Notes under the pieces: generated by a model | Seen by the model: only the letters and a program-made list of their open reading frames with translations | Databases searched by the model: none | What the model was told of the DNA's origin: nothing | Translations under genes and position numbers: made by a program | Origin: Gibbula magus | Lineage: Eukaryota; Mollusca; Gastropoda; Trochida; Trochidae | Direction: 5' to 3' | DNA length: 64,000 nt | Assembly: GCA_936450465.1 (NCBI GenBank) | Contig: OW388293.1 | Coordinates: forward strand, 50,272,040 to 50,336,039 | Shown: piece by piece, positions 11,138 to 22,690 of the stretch | How the letters are laid out: the number at the start of each line of letters is the position of its first letter | Position numbering within the stretch: position 1 is the stretch's first letter

Positions 11138-11489
11138 ATGACTTATTCATTTCGAGAATTGATTTATCACAAGTCTAAGGCTATGTTTTTCATACTTTTA
11201 CATGTTTTCTTAATAAACTATTTGTTTGAGATGAGGTGATCGAGCCTTCATCTGAGAATAATTTCCAACTTTGGAATCTACACATATTTCCGCATTTTGA
11301 TCGGTCAAAATAGCATGACTATTTATTTCGAGAATTGATTTATCACAAGTCTAAGGCTATTTTGTTCATGCTTCTACATATTTTTATTCACCTGTTTTTC
11401 TGAGCTGAGGTGTTCGCTTACCGTTGATGCGAGACAAATCTGGTAGGGCTAATGTACTGACTATGTATAAAGTTTGAATTGCGATCCAA
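11138..11489 (+). repeat. Internal tandem duplication of about 176 bp (two copies)
   Basis: 'catgact' + 'atttcgagaattgatttat' + 'cacaagtctaaggctat' occurs at 11138 and again at 11314. Each is followed by a related 'ttcatrcttytacat' stretch and a 'gagMtgaggtgwtcg' stretch. Copy B has only one counterpart, near 15722-15770. Confidence 0.75.
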
Positions 11490-12336
11490 ACTACACAAGG
11501 ATTTATAGTCGACTGATTCTTGGTCTCTTGCAAACGTGTTTCATATCAATCAGTATCAGTATCTTTGGAAACATATTTTTTATCAAATAAACGACATTGG
11601 TCGCTCTGAGATCATACTTCTTATCAAACAAAGGATATCAGTATCAGTATCGGGGAATATATTTCTTATCAAATATAGGATATGAATATTTTTAGGAACA
11701 TGTTTTGTGCCAAATAAAGATCGGATATTGGTCGTTTAGGGACGTTTGTCTTATTAAATAAGGGAAAGTACTTACAATATAATACCGATTTCCAGAGAGC
11801 CACGGCATGCATATCAAGAGCATTGTGTAAGTTAGGCTGTGAGGGGGAATACAAACTTATGAGGCTGTGAGAATTTATTCTTCGAAAACTCCAGAATATG
11901 CAATATTTTGTTTCCTGTAAAACAATTGATGAACTGCTTCCAACTTGTTGGTAAACGTTACAGAAATAGATTAAGGTGACCCGCAGAGTGCATACTTTGT
12001 GAAACTGCCTGCTGATCAATTCAAAGTTTGCATAATTTCTCTCCTATAGATGAATCTGATACTGATTTGTGAAGAATGTATTGCATGCTTACCCGAGTAG
12101 AGATGAACTATGAAACGAATGGGGGCCTCTCTCTGCGCCTCTGAAATAAAAATGTTCCTATGAAATTCAGAATATTGTTATAAAATAAATCATAATGGGT
12201 ATTGTGTAACAGAATATGAAAATATGGTGACTTATGGAAATTGTGTCGGATGTAACAGAAACAGATCTGAAGGGCAATGACAGAGTCAATGATTTGCGTA
12301 CCTGTTCAGAGTTTGCATCCAATGGATGTATCTGCC

Positions 12337-12560
12337 TCTTCAGCCGATGACCCAGTTGGAGACCACATTAGAGAGGTCAAGATAGACCGTCTGCAAGTCT
12401 CTGAAAAACGTCATTAACTAGACTCAATCTTCCTTATAAACGTATTGTAGGAACGCTCTGGAAGTGAAGTAAGTGTTATTGATCTGTGAAGTCTGATAAG
12501 ATGATGATCCAGAGGAACGAAGAATAAGTTAAGATAGACCGAGTGCAAGTCTCTAAAAAC
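12337..12560 (+). pseudogene. Exon-like motif, plus strand, copy A right end
   Basis: 'gcctcttcag' is followed by a frame reading SSADDPVGDHIREVKIDRLQ and on to a stop. It is clearly related to the minus-strand SSDDDPVGDELRED motif at the left end of the same unit, but in opposite orientation. A second weak relative follows at 12495-12560 ('gataagatgatgatcc', 'aagatagaccga', 'tgcaagtctct'). The counterpart in copy B is 16453-16690. Confidence 0.4.
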
Positions 12561-12657
12561 CTATTCTGCGTTGTATTTGTATATGAATAGTTACAGCGAC
12601 ATTAGTAGTGACAGGTTAGATATTGGAACCGCCTGTGGAGTTTATCATAATTTGATA

Positions 12658-12823
12658 CAGTCAGACCTCGTTTAACCGCACCCCGTATATCAGGAAACTC
12701 GCCCAGTATTTCAAATCCTCTCTTTGCATTTCTTTGGAAATCATGATTCGCTTAACCACCCGACTTGCTATCCGGAAGATTTTAAGCTGTAACCAAATTA
12801 TGAGGATAAACTGGGTCTGACCG
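12658..12823. mobile_element. pogo-like MITE, copy A
   Basis: The left end CAGTCAGACCTCGTTTAACC and the inverted right end 'ggataaactgggtctgaccg' are flanked by TA (12656-12657 and 12824-12825). Termini of the form CAGT..ACCTCGTTTATCCGG are known for pogo/Tigger-type Tc1/mariner MITEs. The same insertion is present in copy B at 16786-16915, so it predates the duplication. Confidence 0.75.
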
Positions 12824-12910
12824 TATCCTAAGCATGTTCGTACGGTAAGTTTCATAATCCTTAGTGAACACGACCATCGTAAACAATTGTCAAAACTCAA
12901 AACATTTACA

Positions 12911-12911
<1 letters not shown>

Positions 12912-12984
<73 letters not shown>
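12912..12984. repeat. (TA)n microsatellite, 73 bp
   Basis: An uninterrupted TA run at the junction between copies A and B of the duplicated locus. Confidence 0.95.
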
Positions 12985-12988
<4 letters not shown>

Positions 12989-13069
12989 ACCTCCCTGAGT
13001 ATAAAGTTAAAACATGTATGAAGAAATCGGGTTAGTTATTCTTTTAACTACATCTGTTCTGTAGGTCAT

Positions 13070-13430
13070 TATTCTTCACTAAATGCTCCTCTGGTACAAT
13101 CACAATACCCACTTGGTGTCTCTCCACTTCATCACTGGAGTCGGTCTATCTATATCTTCTTAGTTCGTCTCCAACTGGGTCATCATATGTAGAGAGTTTA
13201 TAAATCAATACCAAATGTATCGACTGGAGAGACAAGCAAGCAAACATTGACCCTTATTACAGCATCTGGCCTGTAGAGATCAACGTCCTTCACTCAATAC
13301 TCCTCTGTTGCAATCACCATGGTCCCTCATTCTCTCTACTTGGCTCTTCGTTACTGGAGTCAGTTTATCTAGATCCTCTCTTAGTTCGTCACCAACTGGG
13401 TCATCATTTGAAGAGACTTCCCGAATAAAA
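13070..13430 (-). pseudogene. Two exon-like motifs, minus strand, copy B left end
   Basis: These are counterparts of 7865-8175. The block at about 13330-13425 gives SSNDDPVGDELREDLDKLTP and runs on open for about 30 codons to a TGA. The first block, about 13075-13196, has a degraded start (TACATATG in place of TTCAGATG). That the longest reading frame survives in one of four blocks suggests descent from a coding exon. Confidence 0.4.
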
Positions 13431-13435
13431 ATCAG

Positions 13436-13639
13436 ATGTATCGATTTGAGAGATCACCAAGTAAATTAGGAAGTTCAACAGACAGTTCCTCAAAGTTTGG
13501 CATCGACAGGTCATTGTCCTTCACTAAAACTCACTTTCTCTTCCACTTCATTACAGCTTCTAGTCCTCCATCTCTCCAGGTTCTCAGATTTCTAATTTTC
13601 TCGTATCTTTCAAGGAGAATAAGCGTAATTCTTTCTTAG
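13436..13639 (-). pseudogene. Conserved exon-like block (copy B), minus strand
   Basis: Counterpart of 8203-8406. The minus-strand reading DLSMPNFEELSVELP...GDLSNRYI differs from copy A at only a few residues. A stop follows at the same place in both copies. Neighbouring minus-strand motifs support the same strand. Confidence 0.35.
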
Positions 13640-16452
13640 TTTCTCTCCCAGGAGGCAGAATCAGATAATCACGAATTACTATCAGATACATGTTAAAAGC
13701 CTCGTTATGCTTCACTGAGTCCGGTCTGTTTCATAGTCATCTGAATAACCAGTATGGCTTCTTTATAGACAGTCTATGCATTTCCCCCTGTTCTAATCGA
13801 TGTTATTGAGGATGTTGTCAATATCATGCAGAATGCTGTACTTTCAGGGATGCCCCGAGTCAGTCAACCTGACGGTAAATACCAGACGGGAAGTGATTGG
13901 TGAACCGCATTTTTTCATTTACAGTGATTCATTCATTTATCTATTTAAATATGCTTTCTTTCACTAGAAAACGTTTTTCGACCAGTAAACGATTTTTTTT
14001 GGACTATCGCTGATGTTTTTGATTTGAATAAATTTTAACAGATAATTAAATCTTGCAGTTTAAGTTGACATTCTTCATCTTCTATTTTCCCTTTGTCTGA
14101 AAGAAAATGTCTTGTCAGAAATTCTTATCTACCCCTTTGATACCGAAGCATCATTGGCAAAGGTATGAGGTCATCAACATGATCAAGTCTACTATAAGGT
14201 ATTATCCTAAGTTCTAAAAGCGTATTCGTTTAACTTGATCAATTCTTATTTAACTTATTTCTCAATTCAAAAGAGTCTTTAAGTACATATCGTTCCATGA
14301 CGTTAATATCAGGAGGCCATTGACACCATTATGCTCAGACAAAATAGACAGCACATTGTTGTTACAAAATAAATGTCCCATTAGAAAGTCAATGTCCTCC
14401 TAACAACAGCCATCTTAATTTACGATTCTGATCTATTTTTCCTAATTAAAAAACTCCTATCTATATATCTTTACATTATAGCGAAACTCTACAATTATAG
14501 GATATATTAATGTAGATACATGATAAGGCTCAATAATGAAAATGGAGTGGTTTCATTCTCATCTTTTCTATCATATTAAGTGTATATCTTTCACATTATA
14601 AGAGTTGTAGTACATCTGTTTAAGGGTAACAGCAGTGTTTTGTTAAAGCACTCATTCTGCTCTATTGATTTAAGAACTCAAATCGAATTTAGTTATCCAA
14701 TTACATTAACGACATCTTACTGATGAACTGTAAGATCACTTACAAATCGGTCAAGTCGATTTGAACTCTAGACGAAAAGAATCGATTTGCTGTCTGGTAA
14801 TAAATGAATTAAATTTATTCTTAAGATTTTTTTATCCATCTTGATATAAGTAAATGAATATAGATGTATTGTATAAAATGAATATACTAGGGTTGTGACC
14901 TGCCTCCAATAAAATTATTTTTAAATGCCATTTGTAAAGTTTAATCAGGCCCTATGTTTGAAATAAGTAAATGTTTGTCACAGACATTATTTCACTTCAG
15001 ATGAACGAAAATATAATCTATCTGATCTAAATGATAACAGAAACAATTTCCGTTATTAATTTTAATTTTCTCTCCCCGGACACTCCTACACTACACGTAA
15101 GCATAAAATCGTAGATGATTCATAAATTAAATGGCTGATTTGTTTTTTACACCAATAGCTTTCGAGGAAGGTTAAAACAATCCAATGTCCTGTTTACCTG
15201 TATAATAGGATGGTGACTTCTCTCCAATGAAATGATTTTAAAAATCTTATCTTCTTTCTCTTCTTCTTCATCTCTGATTAGTGATGAGACATGTTCATAA
15301 GTGTTCCCCATCTCTTCGAACTCTGCCTTGATGGTTCTCCCCCGGGTGATGCGAGGTCTAAAGTGTTTTCTGTCCTGGAGATGTCCAGTTAAGGGATATA
15401 GGAATTCTTTCCGTGGAAATTGTATAGTTATTGCTAACACCGTATTTCTTCATAAATCAAAACTTTTAATGTGAATGTTCATGATAACAGTGCATAATAC
15501 TCTTCTTTATCTTTATATTTATATCTTAATATTTTCAAAATGCTTTTGCCTCTCATTCACTTCTAATGACTTTCTAAATCGGACCAAAATGCTTTTCAGA
15601 GAAGTAACTTAAAAAACTGTAATGCAATCAAGAGAAAACAAACTAACAAAATGTCATTTCTATAAAACATACATGGAAACAATATGATGTACATTGCAAA
15701 AACTACAAGGCTTATTTTAAGCATGACTATTTATTTCGAGAATTCATTTATCACAAGTCCAAGGCTAAAGTTTGAAATCCAAATTACACAAGGATTTATA
15801 GTAGACTGATTCTCAAATAAAGGATACAAGGTTATTTGAAAACATACGTCTTATCAAACAAAGGATATGAATCTCTTAAGGAACATGTTTTGTACCAAAT
15901 AAAGGTAGGATATTGGTATTTTAGCTTACGTTTATCTTATTTAATAATGAAAAGTACTTAAATTGTAATACCGATTTTCCGAGAAGGCATGCATATCAAG
16001 AGCATTCTGTAAGGCTGTGAGGGGGAATACTTACTTAAGAGGTTGTGCGAATCTATTCGTCGAAAACTCCAGAATATACAATATCTTGTCCCCTGTCATT
16101 GTCTCTGATGGCCTGCTTCCAACTTCTTGGTGAATGCTACATAATAGTTTAAAGATAACCCGCAGAGTGTATACTTTGTGAAACTGCCTGCTGAGCAATC
16201 CAAAGTTTGCATAATTGCTCTCCAATAGGTGAATCTGATATGAATCTGGGTATCGTGTAACAGAATATGAAAATATGGTGACTTGCTTAACACTGGAAAC
16301 CAGGTTGAAGAGCAAGAGAAAGAGAGGTGATGTCGACTGTAACAGATCTGAAGGGCAATGACCTGCAGAGCCAATGATTTGCGGAAGTACCTGTTGAGCG
16401 TTTCAGAGTTTGCATCCAATGGATGTACATGTATCCGATATTGATTTAAAAA

Positions 16453-16690
16453 GCCTCTTCAGCCGCTGACCCAGTTGGAGACGACATTAGAGAGGTCAAG
16501 ATAGACCGTATGCAAGTCTCTGAAAGACGTCATTAACTAGACTCAATCTTCCATATAAACGTATTGTAGAGTCGATGTGGAAGTGAAGTAAGCATTATTG
16601 ATCTGTGAAGTCTCATAAGATGATGATCAAGAGGAAGAAGAAGTTAAGATAGACTGAGTGCAAGTCTCTGAAAACCTATTCTGCGTCCAC
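16453..16690 (+). pseudogene. Exon-like motif, plus strand, copy B right end
   Basis: 'gcctcttcagccgctgaccc' followed by 'agttggagacgacattagag' repeats the SS-DDPVGD-type motif of 12337-12420. The second weak relative, with 'aagatagactga' and 'tgcaagtctct', lies near 16635-16680. Confidence 0.4.
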
Positions 16691-16785
16691 TTTATACGTT
16701 GTAGTTATATGTGAACAGTTACAGCGACATCAGTTGTGCCAGGTTAGATGTTGGAGCCGCCTGTGGAGTTTATGATAAGTTGATA

Positions 16786-16915
16786 CAGTCCGACCTCGTT
16801 TAACCGGACCCGTATATCCGGAAACTCGCCCATCCGCGCAGAAGTATTTCAAATCCTTCCTATCCAGACAATTTTCAGTTGTAACCAAATTGTGCGGATA
16901 AACTGAGTCTGACTA
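16786..16915. mobile_element. pogo-like MITE, copy B
   Basis: Left end CAGTCCGACCTCGTTTAACC, inverted right end 'cggataaactgagtctgact', TA on both sides (16784-16785 and 16916-16917). It is shorter than the copy A version and retains 'ccggaaactcgcccatccg'. It was carried in by the duplication, because flanking sequence matches on both sides. Confidence 0.8.
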
Positions 16916-17159
16916 TATTCTAATCATGTGCATAAGTTTCATAATCCTTAATGAACAAGGCCAATGTTAACATTCGTGAAAACTCAAAACACTTACAGAT
17001 TTTCTTTTCGAATAAGCTCACAATACAGAACCTTACAGCAAATGGCAAGCAACGTTATATTTATCTATGGTGCCCACTATTAGAAATATCAAAGAGAAAA
17101 CATTAATTTTCAGACATAGTGTCCAATTTGTTTAAACAATCCAAAAAATGTAGCATCAT

Positions 17160-17930
17160 ATAGGAGACAATGGGATTTATAAGAACTGAATATATGATAC
17201 ATTGGGTACCATATTAACTGAATCATATAGGATACATTGGGTACCATATTAACTGAATCCTAAAATATACATGGGTAAAAACTTTACTGAATCACATGAG
17301 ATACAATGCGTACCAGAGCAACTCGAACCATATAGGATACATGGGGTACCATATTAACTGAATCCTAAAAGATACATGTTAACTGAATCATATAGGATAC
17401 AGTGGGTTTCATATGAACTGAATCACATGAAATACATTGGGTACCAGAGTAACTTGTATTATATAGGAAACATCGGGTACTAGAGTTACTCGTATTATAT
17501 AGGAAACATCGGTTACTAGAGTTATTCGTATTATAAGGGTTACATTGGGTACTAGAGTAATTCGTATTATATAGGATACATTGGGTACTTGAGTAACTCG
17601 TATTATATAGGATACATTTGGTACCAGAGTAACTCGTATTATATAGGAAACATCGGGTACTAGAGTAACTCGTATTATATAGGATATATTGGGTACTTGA
17701 GTAACTCGTATTGTATAGGATACATCGGTTACTAGAGTTATTCGTATCATAAAGGTTACATTAGGTACCAGAGTAACTCGTATTATATAGGAAACATCTG
17801 TTACTGGAGTTACTCGTATTATATAGGATACATTGGGTACCAGAGTAACTCGTATTATATAGGATACAATGGTACTATTACATTTCTAAGATTCAAGAGC
17901 AATTCGTGTCATATAAGGAACAAATCTGTT
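17160..17930. repeat. 36-bp minisatellite, diverged at its left end
   Basis: The core unit is 'ggtaccagagtaactcgta' + 'ttatataggatacatt', about 36-37 bp, repeated about 13 times from 17420 to 17880. A more diverged form with 'ccatattaactgaatc' precedes it from 17160. The minus-strand 113-codon frame with a repeating 'IIRVTLVPDVSY' period is the in-frame reading of the repeat, not a gene. Confidence 0.85.
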
Positions 17931-18453
17931 TATTACATCGAAATAAATATACTGATTGCATAAAAAATGCAATGAGGGTAACGTTTAATGATTTATGAAG
18001 AAGATTAGTCTGCTGACGCAAGAGGATATGGAAGGATGTCCACATGATAATGTACTGTTATCAATGTCAAAGGTCATATTCAGATTGTGTATCAATTTTG
18101 ACATGTGGTTGATGTTTTTTATTAACATTTTGATTTTTAAAATATTCTTAATGTATCTTCAATGTACATTATTGTCAAAATACCCTATAAATCATATCTT
18201 ATTATCATATTCCTCTTCCCTTGGCCATGTGAATATGTAGATACAAACTTCAAGTGTTCAGTTGTTCAAGTGTAAAAATGTGTACGTACATATAGTTTAT
18301 ATGAAAAAAGTAATAAAGACTATTTTACAGCACTCATTAAACAAATGATTAAAACATATCCAAAACAGATGATATTTGTTTTACAGAAACCAATTAAGCA
18401 TTAATGTTTATGGAAATAAAATCATTAACTAACATGTTTAACGATTGCAAATA

Positions 18454-18618
18454 AAGGGGCATTAGCACGTTATTTTTTCCAGTTACCCATTTATAATGAT
18501 AGCTTATGTCATTTATATTTACTTTAGAGGGTAAAACCTCTTATTACACAAACCACAGAACCATTTTCCGAGGAGAGAAGGGTGTTTTACTATTGAAAAA
18601 AACGTGCTATTGCCCCTT
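18454..18618. mobile_element. MITE with TA target duplication, 165 bp
   Basis: Left end AAGGGGCATTAGCACGTTAT and right end 'aacgtgctattgcccctt' are inverted repeats with one main mismatch. TA flanks both ends (18452-18453 and 18619-18620), and the interior is AT-rich without frames. This fits a Tc1/mariner-type non-autonomous element. Confidence 0.85.
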
Positions 18619-21600
18619 TAAGATATAACAAATTATTTAACACGGTCTTGTAAAATAGCATTTTAATTAGACGTGATTTGGTATATAAAGCGCTAACTTC
18701 AACGGGTATTTAATTAACTGAAGTAAAAAAGAAAATACACACACAACTGTTGATTTTGACTAATTCAATATTTTAAAAGAAATGAGATGCATCTGATTAT
18801 GACACGATTAAATTAACACGTACTTTCAGAAGTTTAATCAATTGAATGAGTCTATTAATACATTGTAATCTCAAGACATTGTGGGCAAAACTATATCAAA
18901 CTTTCTACAGGGTCATTTAAAAAACAAAATTCTGGCGGAGAGAGTCGTTTTTTAATTAAAGAGATACAATATTTCAATAATTAGAGTATGATAAGTAATA
19001 TTATATATCTATTCAAACACACATGAGGTGCTGAAATTACTATTACAAAGGGGTTTTGCTGGACGTAATGTTTGGTATTTCCTATAAAAGTTTGGAATTA
19101 TGTTAGATGTTGTCGACATAATGCACCTTTTTGTTAACGCATCATTACTGTAGAAGGTCACAAACAAACTGAAACGGTTTTTTACTCTAATATCTCATTT
19201 TCATTTTCAGTGCAAGCGATATGAACATTGAAAACTAAAAACGTGATTTTGTCAAAATGAGGAAATATGCACTTGGTACCTTTCTGAACCAAACCCTCGA
19301 AATATTCCTATCTCTTATTTATATATGGCCTAAAGAGACTATGTAGCTGAAAGCGCTCGTCATTAAAATGGATTATTTTTTGTTCTAAATCTATTGTTTT
19401 ACATTTTTATATAAATAAAGGATTTAAAAGTAAAATCTGTATTATATATGTACTGTTGGTATACAGATGAGGCATAGTATATCACTGATTTCCACTGAGT
19501 CCCAGCAGGCAGCATGGTTAACGAGAGGTTGTATTAATCTACACCGGACTGACAGTGTCAGAGATTGAGGGCGCCCATGGGAACTATATCTCTGAATAAT
19601 AGCCGCATCTTTATCAGGTACGGTTACCCATTCAAATTAATTTCCAAGTCCAATCTGTATTATTTAGATATGGATTCGTACATTTAATTGATTCGAGGCT
19701 GAGTTTTCCATAAACTTAGAGAAGAATATGGGAAGCAATTGCAGCTCGAACGTGCCTTGTAGTTGATTGTACACATTTAACAAACGATAGGTAAGTTCAG
19801 AAAGGACATATTCATGTTTGGTTAAGTTGAGTTGGTTAAGAGAATACATGTTAGACTATTAATTCTGACTGACACCAATTATTGAAAAATATTTCTGTTT
19901 TTGTCTTGTGGTTGCAATGTATTTTCAGACCATTAATGCTGCTTGATTCACTATCGCAACATCCTTGCTAAACAAGCGGAGGCATGGTAGAATGGAAGAA
20001 TAATTTTTGTCGGGGTTTCGGTGGCTGAGTGGGTAAGATGTTGAGATAGTTAGTATACGCGATTTGTACCTGATTCTAAGGGTCGAAAGCGACTTGATCT
20101 GAAACAGTACACGAAATTGTATGCGTGCATAACAGCGATACATTTGTTCACTACCTAAGTGTCATGTATTTCTAAAGTTCTAGGCTAATTTTCAATACCC
20201 AATTTCAATATTTTCAAACTTTTCCAAACCAAATACATTTAATTGCCAGTTTTTAACATTTCAAATATTTTATGCAATGAAATGCAGATTATGGTACAAA
20301 TAAATATGGTTTGACGATATCGGAAATTAAAAGACGCTTTTAAAATTCTAACCAGGGATCTGCAACTTTACAGCAGATACAAAATATGAAATATTATTTC
20401 AATTATTTGAACATTTATTCTTTTCAGTAAGAGCTACTATCTACATGTATTCATATTGTGTTATCTTTCTACGCAAATGCATTCGATTCAAAGAAGAAAA
20501 CATATTTTCAAATCAAGAAGTCAAATGAGACAATTCAAAACTGTCAATGATCATTACAACTTTTCATTTGATTAATATCCTGTCAACTAAGTAGATAATA
20601 AAACATCTCGTAAAAATGCCATTTGAGAACAAATTGTATGCATTATGAAACGCATTCTCTAGTTGAAAACCTACGAAAGATGATGAAATGAGTTGATTAA
20701 CATTGTCAAGTATTGCATCTGATGTAATCTAATATCCAATTATATTACGAGGGTTTGCGCATGTGTAAATCATTGCACATATGCAAATTTGCTCAGATGA
20801 GCTAATTTCGCCCTATAGACATGTTTTACTTACAATATTCTCACTACTGTAAGCAATGTTGCACCTAGTCTTGGGCAGCTACAAATGTCTTATTATCGTG
20901 AGAAAATGTCGATTTTTTTTTCATCTCTCTAACCTTTTTCGATTTAACAATTACAACGACAGCTTTATTCGGTGCTTTGTCTTTTGCCATTGAACCGTAT
21001 ACCTTAATTAAAAGATATATCAAACTAGTGTAGCTGTCACATCATTTGTACATCCACACAACTATACATACATATTCGATTCTATAAACCGAAGGTCACC
21101 ATTTCTGAGAGATTCGTTTGCCTACACATGATAATTCTCAGATAATACATATATAAAATATATATTTGCAAGAGGTAAAAGTTTGTATCAGGACTTTCCG
21201 TGTATGTATACATTATGTCCTTTTTTGTTATAATATCAATTGAAGACATGAGATTAACAAATCGTTCTGAACTTCATGAATTAAAAAACTCGACATTTGG
21301 ATAAAAGACACATATATATAGAGATTCATTGCTTGAATCAATCTATTCTGATCTAATCTAATACGAAATTTGTAAGTTTATAGTTACTTATGTGTTCATG
21401 AGACAAACAAGTTAAATAAGTAACATCATACCTACTTATGCGACACATATGGTTTGTCTAGTCTTATCTATTGCCTATCAGTAAACCTATTATGCTATTA
21501 AGTGGCACGTCGGTAGATTGCAGGAGAATGGAAAAGGCAATAAATGAGACCTCAAAATTAACAAATACATTAATGACATGTTGACGTCTATGTGATTCTC

Positions 21601-22140
21601 AAAAGTTGATATTGTTTTCACTTTGAAATGCTGAAGGGCATCGTCTTTAGTAAACAGTTAGGATATTGACAACGAAAAATGCTGAATAAACAGTTAGGAC
21701 GTTGACATAGAAACATGCTGAATAAACAATTATAACGTTAGAAAAACATGTCAATTAGGTAGTGAGCAAATCATTGTTACATTTGGGATAGCAATACCTT
21801 CAATAGCACTACCTTCAATAGCACAAATTTCCTCAGAACAAGCCAACTATCGCCAACTTACCACACGACCACGGGGCCTCGACAAAATCGAGGTCCAACA
21901 ATCGATAATTATGTTATTTTTGTTTTCAGTACCCCTCCGATAGATGTGAATTGGCACAGCTCCCAATGCTGAATGCATTAGAAATACATGTGTTAAGTTG
22001 TATTTTTGAAATCCGAAAAGTGCATCAAGTTGTTGACGATCATATATTTCCCTTTTGTAATGCGCAACATGTCACCTTCTTTAGTAAAGAGCTAGAAATT
22101 AAAATCAATAAGATGAATATATTAAAAATATGAGATACTT
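18619..22140. other. No recognisable gene
   Basis: AT-rich sequence with only short frames. The stretch at about 19020-19090 shares a weak word pattern with 23450-23520 ('aggtgctgaaat', 'ggttttgc/ggc', 'aatgtttgRcatt'), suggesting an old dispersed repeat. The only other signal is the tRNA-like head at 20012-20095. Confidence 0.5.
20012..20095 (+). mobile_element. Possible tRNA-derived head with A box only
   Basis: A perfect A box TGGCTGAGTGG lies at 20022-20032 after 'gtcggggtttcgg', like the start of a Leu- or Ser-type tRNA. The place where a B box is expected reads GGGTCGAAAGC and is poor. This is more likely a SINE or tRNA relic than a gene. Confidence 0.35.
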
Positions 22141-22690
22141 AAAGGGACACTACGTGTTTTTCATGAAATTTTATTTAAATTTGATACATACACAAAATTA
22201 AATATCGTGATTTACGTCCAAATCATCTCACTCGACTTGCATATGTATCCCCTAACGCCAATTATTTGACTTGATTTCAATGAAACTCGAGCAGCGGCTT
22301 AATACACGATGAGAAGCCGAATTCATGCTCCCCATTTACAAGTATACCAGGGCCGTGTTCAAGAGAGGTTTCAAAGAAATCGCTCAATTAGTGATTAATT
22401 TTAAACCTCTCTTGAACGCTATTGCTCAATGTAGCGCTACGTAGCAAGGCGAGCAAACTTCGAGGAATTTGCACTGTGTCGTTCAAGAGAGAAGAAGCGC
22501 TCATTGAGCGCTACATTGAGCGATCAATGAGCGCTACGAAGCGCTTCATTTTGTTGAACCGCAGGCAGTTATATGCTCCATTGAACAGTACCAACCAATA
22601 TCTGTCTCTTTGTCTGCGACGTTTCTGGCGGTATTACAGTGAAATTATGGCTAGATGGGTAGGTATTTGTAGGTACAAAAATGTATAGGC
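22141..22690 (+). mobile_element. Family B MITE fragment interrupted by a family A copy
   Basis: 22141-22347 matches the left half of the family B element at 35772-36261: 'aaagggacactacgtg', 'attttatttaaatttgatac', 'cttgcatatgtatcccctaa' and 'cccatttacaagtatac'. Homology resumes after 22568 with 'agttatatgctccattgaac' against 'agttatgtgacctattaaac', so the family A element sits inside it. The 3' end of family B is not recognisable here. Confidence 0.65.
22348..22568. mobile_element. Family A palindromic element, copy 2
   Basis: Starts CAGGGCCGTGTTCAAGAGAG and ends near 'ttgttgaaccgcaggcag', in the same orientation as copy 3. The interior has GCTCAATGTAGCGCTACGTA and alternating GAGCGCTACATTGAGCG words. 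It interrupts a family B element. An 88-codon frame across it is not a gene. Confidence 0.8.

Larger units (their letters stand above)
7860..12911. repeat. Duplicated locus, copy A (about 5.05 kb)
   Basis: This is colinear with copy B at 13063-16998. Landmark pairs include 7870/13072, 8203-8406/13436-13639, 8905/14290, 9060-9150/14450-14540, 9660/15065, 11490/15778, 11810-12040/15990-16240, 12337-12560/16453-16690 and 12658-12823/16786-16915. Order and orientation are the same, so this is a tandem duplication that has since diverged through substitutions and indels. About 800 bp at 10047-10860 and an internal repeat at 11138-11489 occur only in copy A. No intact gene is visible in it. Confidence 0.9.
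13063..16998. repeat. Duplicated locus, copy B (about 3.94 kb)
   Basis: Colinear with 7860-12911 (landmarks under copy A). Both copies end at 'gaaaactcaaaacacttacag' or its variant. Copy A continues into the (TA)n run; copy B continues into unrelated sequence. Frames at 15147-15440 and 16031-16419 correspond to frames of 9682-9924 and 11669-12019 in copy A. The frame lengths differ and none has a recognisable domain, so I do not call them genes. Confidence 0.9.

Noticed and set aside
17409..17750. 113-codon frame with a 12-residue repeat
   Set aside because: It is the in-frame reading of the 36-bp minisatellite and has diverged left flanks without a start context.
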